A DNA stretch of 5,261 nt from Burkholderiales bacterium (GTDB taxonomy: Bacteria > Pseudomonadota > Gammaproteobacteria > Burkholderiales > JAEUMW01), in NCBI GenBank assembly GCA_016791285.1, contig JAEUMX010000092.1, positions 1 through 5,261 of the forward strand, in the 5' to 3' direction. Below, piece by piece: positions 1 to 5,261 of the stretch. Below the pieces are notes generated by a model. That model made no database searches and had not been told where the DNA came from. It worked only from the letters and a program-made list of their open reading frames with translations. How positions within the stretch are numbered: position 1 is the stretch's first letter; each line of letters begins with the position of its first letter. The translations under genes and the position numbers were made by a program.

Positions 1-432
1 GCGTGCCAGCTCTTCGATTTCGAGGCACGCCGTCGCGGCATCCAGATCGTATCGGAACTCGCCGAGGGCTTGCCGCCGGTGCTGACCGACCAGATCCGCG
101 TCGAGCACGTGCTTCTGAATCTGTTTCAGAATGCCAGCGACGCCATCCTCGAGGCGGGCCGGCAACACGGAAAGATCACGGTCGCGACCGGTTCCAGGGT
201 GAACGAGGCGGGGATCAGCGTCGCATGTGTGACCGTGCGCGACGACGGTGCCGGTGTGAGTGCCGATGTTGCCGAACGTGCCTTCGAGCGGTTCTTCACG
301 AGCAAAGCGCGTGGCATCGGGATGGGGCTCCCGATCAGCCGCGCCCTGGTCGAAGCCCAAGGCGGTCGAGTGTGGATCGAGCCGGCCGAAGGGCAGGGAA
401 TCGTGCATTTCACGTTGCCGTTTGCTTCATGA
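1..432 (+). CDS. Sensor histidine kinase, C-terminal ATP-binding domain (partial at window start)
   Basis: This is the last 143 residues of a two-component sensor kinase; the N-terminal sensor and the phospho-accepting histidine lie outside the window. The visible part is a HATPase_c domain that binds ATP and phosphorylates the kinase's own histidine. The N-box reads NLFQNASDA (about residues 40-48), the G1 box DDGAG (81-85), the F-box FERFFTSK (95-102) and the G2 box GIGMGL (105-110). A GGRVWIEP segment and the terminal FTLPF strand follow. The F-box/G2 arrangement and the GG.VW.EP block resemble FixL/DctB-type kinases. The stop codon overlaps the start of a FixJ-type regulator (ATGA), so the two are a translationally coupled kinase/regulator pair. 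Domain assignment is firm. The signal sensed cannot be read from this part; a PAS-type redox or oxygen sensor would be typical but is inference. Confidence 0.93.
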   Translation, partial: ACQLFDFEARRRGIQIVSELAEGLPPVLTDQIRVEHVLLNLFQNASDAILEAGRQHGKITVATGSRVNEAGISVACVTVRDDGAGVSADVAERAFERFFTSKARGIGMGLPISRALVEAQGGRVWIEPAEGQGIVHFTLPFAS

Positions 433-1118
433 GCACGAGTAGCACCGTCTTCATCGTCGACGATGATCGCGCCGCGCGCGAGTCGCTCCGCGCTTTGCTC
501 GAAGCGGCCGGTTATTGCGTCAGCTGCTATCCGAGCGCCGAGGCCTTCCTCGAGGATTGTGACCCGGGCCACGCCGGCTGCCTGGTGACCGACGTTGCGA
601 TGCCTGGGCTGAGCGGGCTCGAGCTGGCGGACGTTCTCGCCGCGAGGGGCGTACGGCTTCCCATTGTCTTCCTGACGGGATATGGGACTGTTTCGATGTC
701 GGTTCGAGCAATGAAGAAAGGCGCGATCGACTTCCTCGAAAAGCCGGTGCACGCTACCACGCTGATCAGGTGCGTCTGGGACGCGATCCTGCGCGATCGC
801 GAGCAGCGCGACGCCGGCTCGGCGGTTGCCGCGGCCTGCGAAAAGTTGCGCCGACTTACGCCACGCGAACAGGAAGTGATGACTCTCGCCCTTGCCGGCC
901 TCACCAGTAAGGTCATCGCCCGTCGCCTCGCCATCAGCCATCGAACCGTGGAGCTGCACCGCACGCGCGCGATGCGCAAGCTTGCGGCGGGATCCTTGCT
1001 CGAGGCTGCAAGCATCATGACCACGGCCGGGTGGGCCATCCCCGGTTCTGCGACATTCGTATCCGGGAGACCGGACTTCAACGGGCCGGAAGGCGAGCAG
1101 GCGGCCCCGCCGCGATGA
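429..1118 (+). CDS. FixJ-family response regulator (receiver + LuxR-type HTH)
   Basis: This 229-residue transcriptional regulator is phosphorylated by the kinase encoded just upstream. The receiver domain (about residues 5-120) has the acidic pair D11/D12, the phosphoacceptor D55 in TDVAMPG, the switch T83 in FLTGYG and K105 in EKP. These positions are nearly the same as in FixJ. A short linker leads to a LuxR/GerE-type helix-turn-helix starting at LTPREQEV (143-150), with the recognition-helix stretch SHRTVELHR (170-178). The order and length are those of the FixJ/TodT/TtrR group. The start is the ATG overlapping the kinase stop codon. There is no good Shine-Dalgarno before it, which fits translational coupling. 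An upstream extension of the same reading frame overlaps the kinase gene and is not coding. About 30 residues after the HTH (ending APPR) are unusual in composition and may be a variable tail. The target genes are not known; the adjacent transaldolase-like gene is a plausible one. Confidence 0.94.
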   Translation: MSTSSTVFIVDDDRAARESLRALLEAAGYCVSCYPSAEAFLEDCDPGHAGCLVTDVAMPGLSGLELADVLAARGVRLPIVFLTGYGTVSMSVRAMKKGAIDFLEKPVHATTLIRCVWDAILRDREQRDAGSAVAAACEKLRRLTPREQEVMTLALAGLTSKVIARRLAISHRTVELHRTRAMRKLAAGSLLEAASIMTTAGWAIPGSATFVSGRPDFNGPEGEQAAPPR

Positions 1119-1119
1119 C

Positions 1120-1151
1120 CCGGTACCGGTGACATACGTGTTCGTACGTAT
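1120..1151. promoter_or_regulatory. Possible operator: palindrome plus inverted repeat upstream of the transaldolase-like gene
   Basis: Just after the response regulator stop codon lies a perfect 10-base palindrome (CCGGTACCGG, 1120-1129). It is followed by an inverted repeat, ATACGT at 1134-1139 and ACGTAT at 1146-1151, with a 6-base spacer. The second arm sits in GTACGTAT (1144-1151), close to the GTAMGTAG element I recall for FixJ binding in Sinorhizobium. A site for the adjacent FixJ-like regulator controlling the downstream gene is therefore plausible. No convincing -35/-10 pair was found downstream of it, so promoter placement is open. The symmetry is seen directly; the role is inferred. 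Confidence 0.35.
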
Positions 1152-1227
1152 AGGCCGAAAAACCCTTACCGTCATACGCTTCAAGCTCTCGGGGATGGCT
1201 CTCCGATGCTTGGGGACGGTTGATCGA

Positions 1228-2421
1228 ATGAGCAGTGCGGCAGCGGTTTCGCGCGACCCGAACGCCCCTGGTCAGAGCGTGTGGCTCGATTGTTCCCCGC
1301 GCCGCATGCTCGATTCCGGCGAGTTGAAGTCCCTCATCGAGCGCGACGGCATCAGCGGCGTGTCATTGGATGTGTGCATCCTGCGGCGAGCCATCGCCGA
1401 AGACACTCACTACGACGGCGCGATTGCGATGCATGCGGCCAAGCGGGCGGATGCGGAGAGAGTGTGGCTCGATCTCGTTATCGAGGATGCGCAGGCCGCT
1501 GCAGAGCTGTTCCGACCGATTTACGATGCCACCGAGGGTCGCGATGGTTTTGTCAGCGTGCCGCTGCCCCCGTCTCTCGCGCGTGATGCGACGGCGATGG
1601 CCGCCGAAGCGCGAATGCTGTGGAGCTGTCTCAATCGACCGAACGTGCTCGTCCGGATCCCGGCCACGGCTTCGGGCATATCCGCGATCCGAAAGTTGAC
1701 GGAGGCAGGCGTCAATGTCCACGCAACGCTTCTTTTCGGTCGATTTCGCTACGCGCATGTCGCCAATGCTTACCTGGCCGGGCTGAAGAATCGCGCGGAT
1801 AGAGGATTTGCCATCGATCGCGTTGCGTCCGTGGCGAGCATTCATCTGTCGCCCATAGACGATCTGATGGATGCGCAATTCGAAGCGATGGCAGGGGTGG
1901 CGGGCGGAAGGGCGATCCCGCTGGTTGGGAAGGTGGCGATCGCCGAAGCGAAACTGACATATGCGCGCTATCGCGATCTGTTCCACTGTGAGGATGGTGA
2001 TAGCCGGCGCGGCGAGCTCGGCGAGCTCGCCGGATTGGGCGGGCGCCCGCAGCGGCTGATGTGGTCGAAGCTCGGTCCGAAGAGAGACCTCAGTTACCTC
2101 GGCGCGCTGATCGAACCCGATACCATTGCGGAGCTTTCACTCGAAGCGATCGAAACCCGTCGCAAGCTCGGCCATGCCAACCTGCGATCTCCGCCCACGA
2201 CAATCGATGCCGCATTGACAGCGGCGAAGTTGGCGGCATGTGGTTCAGGTTCCCAGGATATCGAGATGCTGCTCGAGACCGAGGCGATTCAGGCCTACAT
2301 CGAGTCGTATCAAAGGTCGATCGCTTTGGTGGAAAGCAGGTTGAGCGGTCCCGGTTCGAATCACTTCCGATCGCGCTTCGGGTTCAGCGGATCGCCAGGT
2401 CAGGATGCGGCGTACTGGTGA
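1228..2421 (+). CDS. Transaldolase-family protein with degenerate active site
   Basis: The protein is 397 residues from the chosen ATG. Transaldolase moves a dihydroxyacetone unit between sugar phosphates in the pentose phosphate pathway, using a Schiff-base lysine. The family is clear from GQSVWLD (D21), VIED (E86), LFRPIYDAT, NVLVRIPAT, HATLLFGRFRY, ASVASIHLSPID, GKVAIAEAKL and RPQRLMW, matching the mycobacterial/cyanobacterial-type Tal (about 370 residues) or the Tal half of Tal-Pgi fusions. The usual TSNPTIF is SLDVCIL (Asn to Asp48), the Schiff-base Lys of IKVPAT is Arg143, the Asn before TLLF is His165, and the SRID phosphate-binding Arg is Pro209. D21, E86 and T167 remain. Ordinary transaldolase activity is therefore unlikely. 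The frame is intact with no internal stops, so the protein is probably made. Homology starts near residue 17 from this ATG. Earlier starts at 1129 (GTG) and 1195 are open but would add unmatched residues and overlap the inverted repeat. GGGGA at 1212-1216 is a modest binding site. The last 25 or so residues are an extra Ser/Gly-rich tail. Confidence 0.85.
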   Translation: MSSAAAVSRDPNAPGQSVWLDCSPRRMLDSGELKSLIERDGISGVSLDVCILRRAIAEDTHYDGAIAMHAAKRADAERVWLDLVIEDAQAAAELFRPIYDATEGRDGFVSVPLPPSLARDATAMAAEARMLWSCLNRPNVLVRIPATASGISAIRKLTEAGVNVHATLLFGRFRYAHVANAYLAGLKNRADRGFAIDRVASVASIHLSPIDDLMDAQFEAMAGVAGGRAIPLVGKVAIAEAKLTYARYRDLFHCEDGDSRRGELGELAGLGGRPQRLMWSKLGPKRDLSYLGALIEPDTIAELSLEAIETRRKLGHANLRSPPTTIDAALTAAKLAACGSGSQDIEMLLETEAIQAYIESYQRSIALVESRLSGPGSNHFRSRFGFSGSPGQDAAYW

Positions 2422-2453
2422 GCAGCCCGCTGACGAACTGCGGGAAGGGCTCT

Positions 2454-2700
2454 CTACGCCGAATCGTTCTCGATGAGCCTCCGATATTCCGCCATGTGTC
2501 GGATCGCTTCGCGCGGCTTCCCGAGTTCCTTGCACAGCAGCGACAGGTTGTAGTGGCAATCCGCCAGATCGGATCGCCGCGCAGCGCGGTCTCGTAGGCT
2601 TCCATCGCTTCCTGCTTCCGATCCAGGTCGTCGAGCAGAATGCCGAGGTTGTATAGCGCCGCGGAATCCTCGCCGCGAAGCCGAGCCTTATCTCGCCGCG
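2454..2700 (-). pseudogene. Remnant of a tetratricopeptide-repeat protein, frameshifted and lacking its N-terminus
   Basis: Read on the minus strand, this stretch encodes two adjacent TPR units in two different frames. The first (about 2666 down to 2571) contains YNLGILLDDL and AMEAYETALRGDP, with the TPR pattern L4-L7-G8-L11-A20-Y24-A27-P32. The second (2570 down to 2454) reads DLADCHYNLSLL, KELGKPREAI and RHMAEYRRLIENDSA, then TAG. The frame changes at 2570-2572, where CCGAT stands for an expected CCGGAT. Adding one base restores the exact 34-residue repeat spacing. No start codon for the first unit is visible before the acylphosphatase stop at 2726-2728, so the N-terminal part is missing. 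TPRs are protein-interaction modules; the full protein's function cannot be told. It faces the transaldolase-like gene tail to tail across 32 bases. A sequencing error would explain the frameshift but not the missing N-terminus. Confidence 0.72.
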
Positions 2701-2725
2701 TTGCGTGAGCTGTTCGACTGAATCG

Positions 2726-3013
2726 TCAGCGCGTCGACCAGGTCTCGAAGCGCGTGAAATTCCCGACGGGCGCGTCCGCGATCAGCACGTTCTCGACCCT
2801 CGCGAGCGACGGGCCGCGCCGGGCCCATTCGGTGATCGCGTCGACGGCGTCGGGCGCACCTTGCACCATCGCTTCGACATCGCCTTGCACCCGGTTGCGC
2901 ACCCAGCCGTGGACGCCGAGACGCACCGCCGCCTCGGCCATGGTGATCCGGTAGGCCACGCCCTGCACGCGGCCGGAGATCAGCAGGCGCCGGCAAACGA
3001 TCGCATCGGGCAT
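2726..3013 (-). CDS. acyP: Acylphosphatase
   Basis: This small cytoplasmic enzyme (95 residues, the normal length) hydrolyses acyl phosphates such as acetyl phosphate, carbamoyl phosphate and 1,3-bisphosphoglycerate. The family signature GRVQGVAYR (14-22) holds the phosphate-binding loop and catalytic Arg22. The second signature, GWVRNRVQGDVEAMVQG (36-52), supplies the catalytic Asn40. The rest (residues 56-95) completes the ferredoxin-like alpha/beta sandwich. An excellent Shine-Dalgarno, AGGAGGAG (3023-3030), lies 9 bases before the ATG and fixes the start. The gene follows the MoaD-like gene on the same strand after a gap of about 104 bases, so it may be read from the same transcript or from its own promoter. 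Acyl-phosphate turnover would fit a fermentative or low-oxygen lifestyle, but that link is inference. Confidence 0.95.
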   Translation of the reverse strand: MPDAIVCRRLLISGRVQGVAYRITMAEAAVRLGVHGWVRNRVQGDVEAMVQGAPDAVDAITEWARRGPSLARVENVLIADAPVGNFTRFETWSTR

Positions 3014-3117
3014 GGCGGCATTCTCCTCCTATGGGACCACCATGAATATCCAGGCTGCGCGATGAACCTGTCAAGCTGGGCGGAAGCCGCCGCCCGCGCC
3101 CCGGGAACGTCAGTCGT

Positions 3118-3375
3118 TCAGCCGCCGCTCAACGCCTGGACAATCGCGAGCTCGTCATCCGGGTCGAGCGGCCGGCTGAGTTCGAACACCTGGGCACGGT
3201 TGACGAAGACGCGGATATGCGGGCGCATGCGGTCCTGCTCGTCGACCACGCGGAAGCGGATCCCGGGATAGCGACGGTCCAGGTCGGCCAGAACCGCGGC
3301 GAGCGTGGTGCCGCTCGCTTCGACGTCTCTGCGCTCGGTGTACGAGAGCAGCGGGGTGGGGATGAGAACCTTCAT
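3118..3375 (-). CDS. MoaD/ThiS-family ubiquitin-like protein with C-terminal Gly-Gly
   Basis: This 85-residue protein of the beta-grasp MoaD/ThiS family ends in LSGG. In this family the terminal glycine is adenylated by a MoeB/ThiF-type enzyme and then converted to a thiocarboxylate that donates sulfur. Seen here are the opening beta strand MKVLIPTPL, the helix TTLAAVLADLDRRYPG (23-38), the strand IRVFVNRAQV and the typical end, LDPDDELAIVQALSGG. No moaE, moeB, thiF or thiG lies nearby, so it need not serve molybdopterin or thiamine synthesis. It starts 13 bases after the propeller gene. Its Shine-Dalgarno AGGGAA (3385-3390) overlaps that gene's TAG stop and is 9 bases from the ATG, so the two are translationally coupled. 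The partner relationship is probably functional, but its nature is unknown to me. Confidence 0.88.
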   Translation of the reverse strand: MKVLIPTPLLSYTERRDVEASGTTLAAVLADLDRRYPGIRFRVVDEQDRMRPHIRVFVNRAQVFELSRPLDPDDELAIVQALSGG

Positions 3376-3388
3376 CGCGCGCTGTTCC

Positions 3389-4558
3389 CTACGCTGGCTC
3401 GACGGCTTCGACGGCGTAGACCTCGGGCAGGTGCCGGGCGATGCACCGCCAGCGCTGGCCTTCGTCGCGGCTCATCCAGAGCTCGCCGCTGGTGGTGCCG
3501 AAGTACAGGCCCACGGGGTCGCGCGCATCCGCTGTCATCGCTTGGCGCTTGACCGTCCACCATGCCTGTTCCCGCGGCAGACCTGCGTCGAGGCGCTGCC
3601 AGCTCGTTCCGCCGTCGCGCGTGCCATAGACCGCAGGCATGCCGCCGGGGCTGGTGCGCGGCCAGACGGTGCTGGCATCCATGGGGAATACCCACGCGGT
3701 GTCGGCATCGCGCGGGTGCACCGCGAGCGGAAAGCCGATGTCGCCCACCTCATGCGGCATGGTCGCGCCGATGCGGACCCACTCGTCGCCCGGCCGGTCG
3801 AGCCGATAGATGCCGCAGTGGTTCTGCTGGTACAGGCGGTCGGGGTTGCTCGGGCACAGCCGCACGCAGTGCGGGTCGTGGAAGGTGAGATCGACCGCGT
3901 CGAAGCCCTCGACCACCTCGATCCCTTTCACGAGGGGCGAAAAGCTGCGACCGCCGTCGCGCGACTCATGCACGCCGCCGCCCGACATCGCAAAGTACAG
4001 GTGCGCGGGATCGCGCGGGTCGACGACGATCGAGTGCAGCTTCGGCCCGTCCGGCGTGCCGTCCTGTACCGTGCCCATCCACTTGCGGTACTGCGGATCG
4101 TCGTTGATCGGCGAGAACGGCGCCCAGGTGAACCCGCCGTCTTCGGAGCGGAACAGACCCTGCGGCGAGGTCCCGGCGTACCAGACGCCCGGCTCGGCGG
4201 CGTGGCCCGGGGTCAGCCAGAAGGTGTGATCGACCGCGCGGCCGTTCTCGGACTTGGCGAAGGCGGGCGGCCGCACCGCTTCCTTCCAAGTGCGGCCGAG
4301 GTCGTCGGAGCGAAACACCGTCGGCCCGAGGTGGCCGGTCTTGGCCGCCGCGAGCAGGGTGCGCCGGTCGCGCGGGTCGAGCACGAGATGGCTGACGATG
4401 TGGCCGAGGAAGTGCGGTCCGTCGACCTGCCACGTGCGGCGCGCGGCGTCGCCGTGATAGAACCAGGCGCCCTTGCGCGTGGCGACGAGTACCACGACTC
4501 GGCGCGGCTGCGACCTGCGCGAACCTCGAATGTGTGCTGCCATCGGGTCTTGTGCCAT
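3389..4558 (-). CDS. BNR/Asp-box beta-propeller protein (sialidase-like, activity unknown)
   Basis: This 389-residue protein carries five Asp-box motifs of the S-x-D-x-G-x-x-W type: SDDLGRTW (84-91), SEDGGFTW (138-145), SRDGGRSF (199-206), TRDGGTSW (313-320) and SRDEGQRW (363-370). They mark successive blades of a sialidase/VPS10-like beta-propeller. VLDPRD (59-64), VVDPRD (178-183) and VHPRD (280-284) are the linked inter-blade turns. A conserved-looking block, FHDPHCVRLCPSNPDRLYQQ then NHCGIYR (227-252), holds two HC/CP cysteine-histidine pairs. Such proteins are often labelled exo-alpha-sialidase, but I see no sialidase FRIP motif or arginine triad, so the enzyme name is not supported. The N-terminus has no clear signal peptide (RGSRRSQPRR, then a short hydrophobic strand), suggesting a cytoplasmic protein. 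A perfect Shine-Dalgarno, AGGAGGTG (4567-4574), 8 bases from the ATG, fixes the start and predicts high translation. It is the first gene of the minus-strand group. Confidence 0.9.
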   Translation of the reverse strand: MAQDPMAAHIRGSRRSQPRRVVVLVATRKGAWFYHGDAARRTWQVDGPHFLGHIVSHLVLDPRDRRTLLAAAKTGHLGPTVFRSDDLGRTWKEAVRPPAFAKSENGRAVDHTFWLTPGHAAEPGVWYAGTSPQGLFRSEDGGFTWAPFSPINDDPQYRKWMGTVQDGTPDGPKLHSIVVDPRDPAHLYFAMSGGGVHESRDGGRSFSPLVKGIEVVEGFDAVDLTFHDPHCVRLCPSNPDRLYQQNHCGIYRLDRPGDEWVRIGATMPHEVGDIGFPLAVHPRDADTAWVFPMDASTVWPRTSPGGMPAVYGTRDGGTSWQRLDAGLPREQAWWTVKRQAMTADARDPVGLYFGTTSGELWMSRDEGQRWRCIARHLPEVYAVEAVEPA

Positions 4559-4808
4559 CTGTCAATCACCTCCTGTCGAACCATCCTTCGCAAAATCGAC
4601 ACGTCCGACGAGCTGCGCGTGTGGGATCTGCGCTCAGGAACAGGCGCCGATCGTGAGACCTCCGCTCGCTGCTGTCGATACGAATAAGTCGATCGGGAAG
4701 CTCTGAAATCGACATCGGGTCGCGAAATGGATCATCGTGCGTCGTCGCCCCGGTCGGATCCGACCCGCGATAAGATTCTATGCACTGCTGGCGACACGCT
4801 AACCCACG
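4559..4808. other. Divergent intergenic region, no gene recognised
   Basis: These 250 bases lie between the divergent propeller and VOC genes and should hold both promoters. The only clear element is the propeller gene's ribosome binding site at 4567-4574. A TAAGAT hexamer at 4771-4776 resembles a -10 box for the VOC gene, but no matching -35 was found. Open frames crossing this region are shadows without recognisable protein features. Confidence 0.5.
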
Positions 4809-5216
4809 ATGAGCATTCAACTCGATCACGCGATAGTTCCCGCCCGGGATCGAAGGGCCGCGGCCGAATTGTTCGCCTTCCTTCTCGGCGTCCCTTGGGC
4901 AGAGTCCGGAGTGGGCCCATTCTGTCCGGTCTACGTGAACGATGGCCTGACCCTCGACTTCGACCAGGCCGATGGCCCCTTTCCCGCCCAACACTATTGC
5001 TTTCGCGTCAGCGATGCCGAATTCGACGGCATCGTTACGAGAATCAGGACACGGGGCATCGCGTACAGAAGTACCCCGCACGGGCCGGTGGACATGCGGG
5101 TCAACACGCAGCACGGCGGCCGCATCGTGTATTGGAATGAGCCCGACGGCCACGTGTGGGAGGCCTTGACGGTCAGCTACGCGCGGCAGCCCACGGGGAG
5201 TCCTTCCGATCATTGA
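4809..5216 (+). CDS. VOC-superfamily protein (glyoxalase/bleomycin-resistance/dioxygenase fold)
   Basis: This 135-residue single-domain protein has two beta-alpha-beta-beta-beta halves. The first opens with LDHAIVPARDRRAAAELFAFLLGV (given in parts: LDHAIVPA at 5-12, then the helix to about 28). The second opens with HYCFRVSDAEFDGIVTRI (62-79) and closes with GGRIVYWNEPDGHVWEALT (103-121). H7, H62 and E118 occupy the usual metal-ligand positions of VOC enzymes, so a divalent-metal enzyme is likely. Members include glyoxalase I, fosfomycin and bleomycin resistance proteins, epimerases and extradiol dioxygenases, and the substrate cannot be assigned here. The ATG is placed just before the conserved LDH strand. 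No Shine-Dalgarno is visible upstream (CTAACCCACG), so initiation may be weak or leaderless. It is transcribed divergently from the propeller gene. Confidence 0.88.
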   Translation: MSIQLDHAIVPARDRRAAAELFAFLLGVPWAESGVGPFCPVYVNDGLTLDFDQADGPFPAQHYCFRVSDAEFDGIVTRIRTRGIAYRSTPHGPVDMRVNTQHGGRIVYWNEPDGHVWEALTVSYARQPTGSPSDH

Positions 5217-5235
5217 ATACGGGGTAGACCAACCG

Positions 5236-5261
5236 ATGTCCGAAGCCGCCCTCCGCACCGT
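5236..5261 (+). CDS. Possible start of a further gene (truncated by window end)
   Basis: An ATG 19 bases after the VOC stop codon opens a frame reading MSEAALRT to the window end. A GGGG run at 5221-5224 could serve as a weak ribosome binding site. Eight residues are too few to recognise a family. Its position suggests co-transcription with the VOC gene if it is real. Confidence 0.35.

Noticed and set aside
126..1184. Minus-strand open frame of 352 codons across the kinase and regulator genes
   Set aside because: It lies antisense to two clearly recognised coding regions and has no recognisable domain.
1129..1227. Extended N-terminus of the transaldolase-like protein from the GTG at 1129
   Set aside because: The extra 33 residues match nothing in the family, and the segment contains the inverted repeat, so the ATG at 1228 fits better.
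2426..2444. Hairpin CCCGC/GCGGG just after the transaldolase-like gene as a terminator
   Set aside because: The stem is only 5 base pairs with a 9-base loop and no T-run on either side, so it is too weak to call.
3305..4687. Long plus-strand open frame of 460 codons opposite the propeller and MoaD-like genes
   Set aside because: It is an antisense shadow in GC-rich sequence. The minus strand has five Asp-box motifs, strong ribosome binding sites and a Gly-Gly tail, while this frame shows no family features.
4771..4776. TAAGAT as the -10 box of a VOC gene promoter
   Set aside because: The sequence 17 bases upstream is CCCCGG-like with no -35 match, and a lone hexamer is expected by chance.
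4566..5258. Minus-strand open frame of 230 codons covering the VOC gene and intergenic region
   Set aside because: It mirrors the codon pattern of the VOC gene, and its product shows no recognisable motifs.

Overview
This is a GC-rich window, probably from a proteobacterium. That reading rests on a FixL/FixJ-type two-component pair, high-GC codon use and strong AGGAGG-type ribosome binding sites. The sequence alone does not allow a species call. Seven protein-coding genes are supported, two of the calls being partial or tentative at the window edges, plus one decayed gene. No RNA genes, insertion sequences or CRISPR arrays were seen.

Left part, plus strand (1-2421). The window opens inside the ATP-binding domain of a sensor histidine kinase. 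Its stop codon overlaps the start of a complete FixJ-like response regulator (receiver plus LuxR-type helix-turn-helix). A short leader of about 110 bases carries an inverted repeat, ATACGT-N6-ACGTAT. It is followed by a transaldolase-family protein that keeps the fold signatures but has lost the Schiff-base lysine (now Arg) and several other active-site residues. It looks like a pseudoenzyme or a repurposed enzyme, possibly controlled by the two-component pair next to it.

Middle part, minus strand (4558 down to 2454). A beta-propeller protein with five Asp-box motifs is followed 13 bases later by a MoaD/ThiS-type ubiquitin-like protein ending in Gly-Gly. The stop codon of the first gene touches the ribosome binding site of the second, so the two are almost certainly co-translated. 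A complete acylphosphatase follows. Last comes the remnant of a tetratricopeptide-repeat protein, beheaded and frameshifted, which faces the transaldolase-like gene tail to tail.

Right part, plus strand (4809-5261). A small VOC (glyoxalase/bleomycin-resistance) family protein is transcribed divergently from the propeller gene, across about 250 bases with no recognisable gene. The last 26 bases may be the start of another gene.

Nothing here is a clear-cut new defence or mobile system. The most interesting points are the eroded active site of the transaldolase-like protein, the propeller/MoaD pair, and the single-base frameshift in the TPR remnant.
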